Shown here: piece by piece, positions 61,704 through 64,000 of the stretch
How the letters are laid out: each line of letters opens with the position of its first letter
Numbering within the stretch: the stretch's first letter is position 1
From: Orenia metallireducens
GTDB lineage: Bacteria > Bacillota > Halanaerobiia > Halobacteroidales > Halobacteroidaceae
Reading direction: 5' to 3'
Assembly: GCF_003001995.1 (NCBI RefSeq)
Contig: NZ_PVNB01000014.1
Span: 1-64,000, forward strand
DNA: 64,000 nucleotides
Notes under the pieces: generated by a model
Told to the model about the DNA's origin: nothing
The model's input: only the letters and a program-made list of their open reading frames with translations
Database searches by the model: none
Position numbers and translations under genes: made by a program

Positions 61704-61745
61704 AAAAGCTCTCCTGTTATTAAATTAATGGAGAGCTTCTTTTAT
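61704..61745 (+). terminator. hairpin between treP and treC
   Basis: AAGCTCTCC/GGAGAGCTT stem with a 15-base loop, followed by CTTTTAT, only 20 bases before treC. Terminator or attenuator. Confidence 0.65.
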
Positions 61746-61760
61746 AAGAGGTGATGTATT

Positions 61761-63467
61761 ATGAAAAGTAATGGTAGTGAATGGTGGAGAAAATCGGTTG
61801 TCTATCAAATCTATCCTAAGAGTTTTAATGATACTACAGGAAATGGTGTGGGTGATTTACAGGGTATTATAGATAAGCTAGATTATTTAAAGAAATTAGG
61901 TGTTGACGTAATCTGGTTAACCCCTATCTATCAATCTCCCCAAAATGATAATGGTTATGATATCAGTGATTATTATAGTATCCACAAAGGATATGGTGAT
62001 ATGGAGGGCTTTGAGAGATTATTAGCAGAAGCACATCAGAGGGATATCAAAGTAATTATGGATATTGTCATCAATCATACCTCTACAGAACACCAATGGT
62101 TTAAAGAGTCTGCCAAATCTAAGGATAATCCCTATCGAGACTTTTATATCTGGAAGGAGTCTCAAGAGGGTAGAGAGCCAAATAATTGGAAGTCTAAATT
62201 TGGTGGTTCTGCTTGGGAGTATGATGGGACTACAGGAGAGTACTACCTACATCTCTTTGATGTGACTCAGGCTGATTTGAACTGGGAGAATGATGAGGTT
62301 CGAAAGAAGCTCTATCAAATGATGGACTTCTGGCTAGAAAAGGGTGTAGATGGTTTTAGATTAGATGTTATCAATTTAATCTCTAAGAATCAAGATTTTC
62401 CAGATGATGATGGATCAGTAGCACCTGGTGATGGAAGGAAGTTCTATACAGATGGTCCTAGAGTCCATGAGTATTTACAGGAGATGAATCAAGAGGTCTT
62501 CTCTAAATATGAGATGATGACAGTAGGTGAGATGTCATCAACAGATATTGAGAACTGTGTTAAGTATACTAATCTAGAACGTAAGGAGCTGAATATGACC
62601 TTCAGCTTTCATCATTTGAAAGTAGATTATCCTAATGGAGAGAAGTGGACTGCTGCAGACTTTGACTTTATTGAATTAAAGAGAATCTTATCAGAATGGC
62701 AAGTCGGAATGAATCAAGGTGGAGGGTGGAATGCATTATTTTGGTGTAACCATGATCAGCCACGAGTTGTAAGTAGATTTGGTGATGATGGTCAGTACCA
62801 TAATCAGTCAGCCAAGATGTTAGCTACTACAATTCATTTAATGCAAGGAACACCTTACATCTATCAAGGTGAAGAGTTTGGTATGACCAATCCAAACTTT
62901 ACAAATATTGATGATTATCGTGATGTCGAGTCCTTAAATGCTTACAAAATTCTTAAGGAAGCAGGAAAGAATGAAGAGGAGATTATGGCTGCTATTAAGG
63001 CAAAATCAAGGGATAACTCTAGAACTCCAGTTCAGTGGGATGCTACTGAAAATGCTGGTTTTACTACGGGTACTCCTTGGATTGGAGTAGCAGATAATTA
63101 TCGAGAGATTAATGCTAAAAAGGCTGTTACAGATGAAGGTTCAATCTTCTATTATTATCAAAAGCTGATTAGACTAAGAAAGGAACTTGATATTATCACT
63201 TATGGTGATTATAAATTAATCTTAGAAGACAGTGAGGATATTTTTGCTTACCTAAGAAGCTATAATAATGAGAAGCTATTGGTTATTAATAACTTCTATG
63301 GCAAAGAGACAGAGTTTGAATTGCCTGCTGAATTATTAGATTTTAATGATTATGATAGTAGAATCTTGATCTCAAATTATGAAGATTCTGTAGAGGATAT
63401 TCAGAATATAAGGCTAAGACCTTATGAATCTATCGTCTACCACCTTGCTAAATTACCTTTAAAATGA
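61761..63467 (+). CDS. treC: alpha,alpha-phosphotrehalase (GH13)
   Basis: 568 aa, GH13 family. VVYQIYPKSFNDTTGNGVGD at the N-terminus, nucleophile Asp in DGFRLDVINLISK, acid Glu in TVGEMSST and CNHDQPRVVSRFG. It hydrolyses trehalose-6-phosphate to glucose and glucose-6-phosphate. Close paralogues are oligo-1,6-glucosidases; the treP context favours TreC. GAGGTGATG ribosome site. Confidence 0.94.
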   Translation: MKSNGSEWWRKSVVYQIYPKSFNDTTGNGVGDLQGIIDKLDYLKKLGVDVIWLTPIYQSPQNDNGYDISDYYSIHKGYGDMEGFERLLAEAHQRDIKVIMDIVINHTSTEHQWFKESAKSKDNPYRDFYIWKESQEGREPNNWKSKFGGSAWEYDGTTGEYYLHLFDVTQADLNWENDEVRKKLYQMMDFWLEKGVDGFRLDVINLISKNQDFPDDDGSVAPGDGRKFYTDGPRVHEYLQEMNQEVFSKYEMMTVGEMSSTDIENCVKYTNLERKELNMTFSFHHLKVDYPNGEKWTAADFDFIELKRILSEWQVGMNQGGGWNALFWCNHDQPRVVSRFGDDGQYHNQSAKMLATTIHLMQGTPYIYQGEEFGMTNPNFTNIDDYRDVESLNAYKILKEAGKNEEEIMAAIKAKSRDNSRTPVQWDATENAGFTTGTPWIGVADNYREINAKKAVTDEGSIFYYYQKLIRLRKELDIITYGDYKLILEDSEDIFAYLRSYNNEKLLVINNFYGKETEFELPAELLDFNDYDSRILISNYEDSVEDIQNIRLRPYESIVYHLAKLPLK

Positions 63468-63489
63468 TAGAATATTCTGGGTGATGATA

Positions 63490-64000
63490 ATGAATAATAA
63501 ATATCTAAAGATATATAATGAACTTGCTAAAAAGATAGAAACTGGAGAGATACGCCCTAAAAGTCAATTACCTTCTGAAAATCAGCTAAGCAAAGAGTAT
63601 GATCTATCTAGAGGGACAGTCAGAAAGGCCTTGGACTTATTAGTGCAGAATGGTTATATCCAGAAGGTTCATGGTAAAGGCTCGATTGTACTGGATATCA
63701 ATAAATTTGATTTTCCTGTCTCTGGTGTGGTCAGCTTTAAAGAGTTATCTCAGAAGTTGGGACAGGACTCTAAGACTATTCTCCTTGAACTAGATATATT
63801 ACAAGGTGATGAGTTTTTAATGGAAGAGTTGCACTTGGACAAAGAGGATGAGGTCTGGAAACTGGTGAGGGTTAGAGAGATAGGTGGGCAGAAGATAATC
63901 TTGGATAAAGACTATCTTAAAAGAGATGCAGTTCCTATGTTAACCAAAGAGATATGTGAAGATTCAATTTATGAATATATTGAAGGTGAGCTTGATTTAA
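63490..64000 (+). CDS. treR: GntR-family trehalose repressor (cut by window end)
   Basis: The first 170 codons are visible; the gene runs off the end. N-terminal winged helix (KYLKIYNELAKKIETGEIRP, LPSENQLSKEYDLSRGTVRK) then the start of a UTRA effector domain. It begins 22 bases after treC. The alternative ATG is six bases upstream. It should bind the TTGTATATACAA operators and release them on trehalose-6-phosphate. Confidence 0.9.
   Translation, partial: MNNKYLKIYNELAKKIETGEIRPKSQLPSENQLSKEYDLSRGTVRKALDLLVQNGYIQKVHGKGSIVLDINKFDFPVSGVVSFKELSQKLGQDSKTILLELDILQGDEFLMEELHLDKEDEVWKLVRVREIGGQKIILDKDYLKRDAVPMLTKEICEDSIYEYIEGELDL

Noticed and set aside
62065-62265. 66-residue plus-strand frame inside treC
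   Set aside because: Out-of-frame shadow of treC with no start signal.

Overview
The window is AT-rich, densely coded DNA from a low-GC Gram-positive bacterium. Strong AAGGAGG-type ribosome binding sites precede most genes, and factor-independent terminators are abundant. The gene set (Mrp antiporter, DegV, anaerobe-type redox proteins, many cyclic-di-GMP enzymes, LysM/VanY wall enzymes, trehalose PTS) suggests an anaerobic, probably salt-adapted and possibly spore-forming Firmicute of the Halanaerobiales type. The order-level placement is an inference from gene content and style; no marker gene such as rRNA is present.

Layout. 121-1374: membrane diguanylate cyclase on the minus strand, preceded by three copies of a TAAACGATGT iteron at the window edge. 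1655-8569: nine-gene minus-strand Mrp-type Na+/H+ antiporter operon with the archaeal/Mbh-like split arrangement. 8797-14712: single genes, namely a DUF3298 protein, a CcdA/TlpA thiol-redox pair, two small membrane proteins, a transglycosylase-like protein, a queuosine-precursor transporter under a preQ1-I riboswitch, and glyoxalase I. 15271-18704: glutamate-cysteine ligase, an ATP-grasp ligase and FabI. 18989-25621: a Cys-rich microprotein and a run of envelope genes (YdcF-like, LysM-VanY, Bax-like glucosaminidase, YyaL-type DUF255 protein). 25993-36589: regulation and signalling (EAL protein, Lrp/AsnC regulator plus aminotransferase, DegV, CheY-like receiver, HD-GYP protein, 7TM-Hpt-ATPase kinase). 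36719-39306: GalT-like and MalQ sugar enzymes, followed by a 25-codon basic CxxC microprotein. 39913-55868: mostly single accessory genes (HAD, flavin reductase, GNATs, LysE/RhtB exporters, methyltransferases, racemase, QueG-like Fe-S protein, C_GCAxxG_C_C protein, kinase, Nudix), with two unusual fusions: a lamin-tail/PAS/GGDEF/HD-GYP protein and a TrmH/winged-helix protein. 56067-59588: HtpG, a secreted protein and a bacterial stay-green (SGR) homologue. 59707-64000: trehalose uptake and hydrolysis (treP, treC, treR), with two TreR-type operators, one inside a consensus promoter.

How genes work together. Thiol and redox chemistry recurs (CcdA/TlpA; GshA + ATP-grasp + GloA). Cyclic-di-GMP turnover is dense: two GGDEF, one EAL and two HD-GYP domains in four proteins. 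Queuosine metabolism appears twice (riboswitch-controlled YhhQ and a QueG-like protein).

The most striking non-coding signal is a family of MITE-like intergenic elements sharing an end close to TTAATGGGTATATTGCGACA. Their interiors are long imperfect hairpins built from iterated short words, and two of the interiors occur twice, in opposite orientation, tens of kilobases apart. Other word-iterated hairpins of different sequence occur near 40.6 and 46.3 kb. I see no CRISPR array, tRNA or rRNA gene, prophage or transposase gene.
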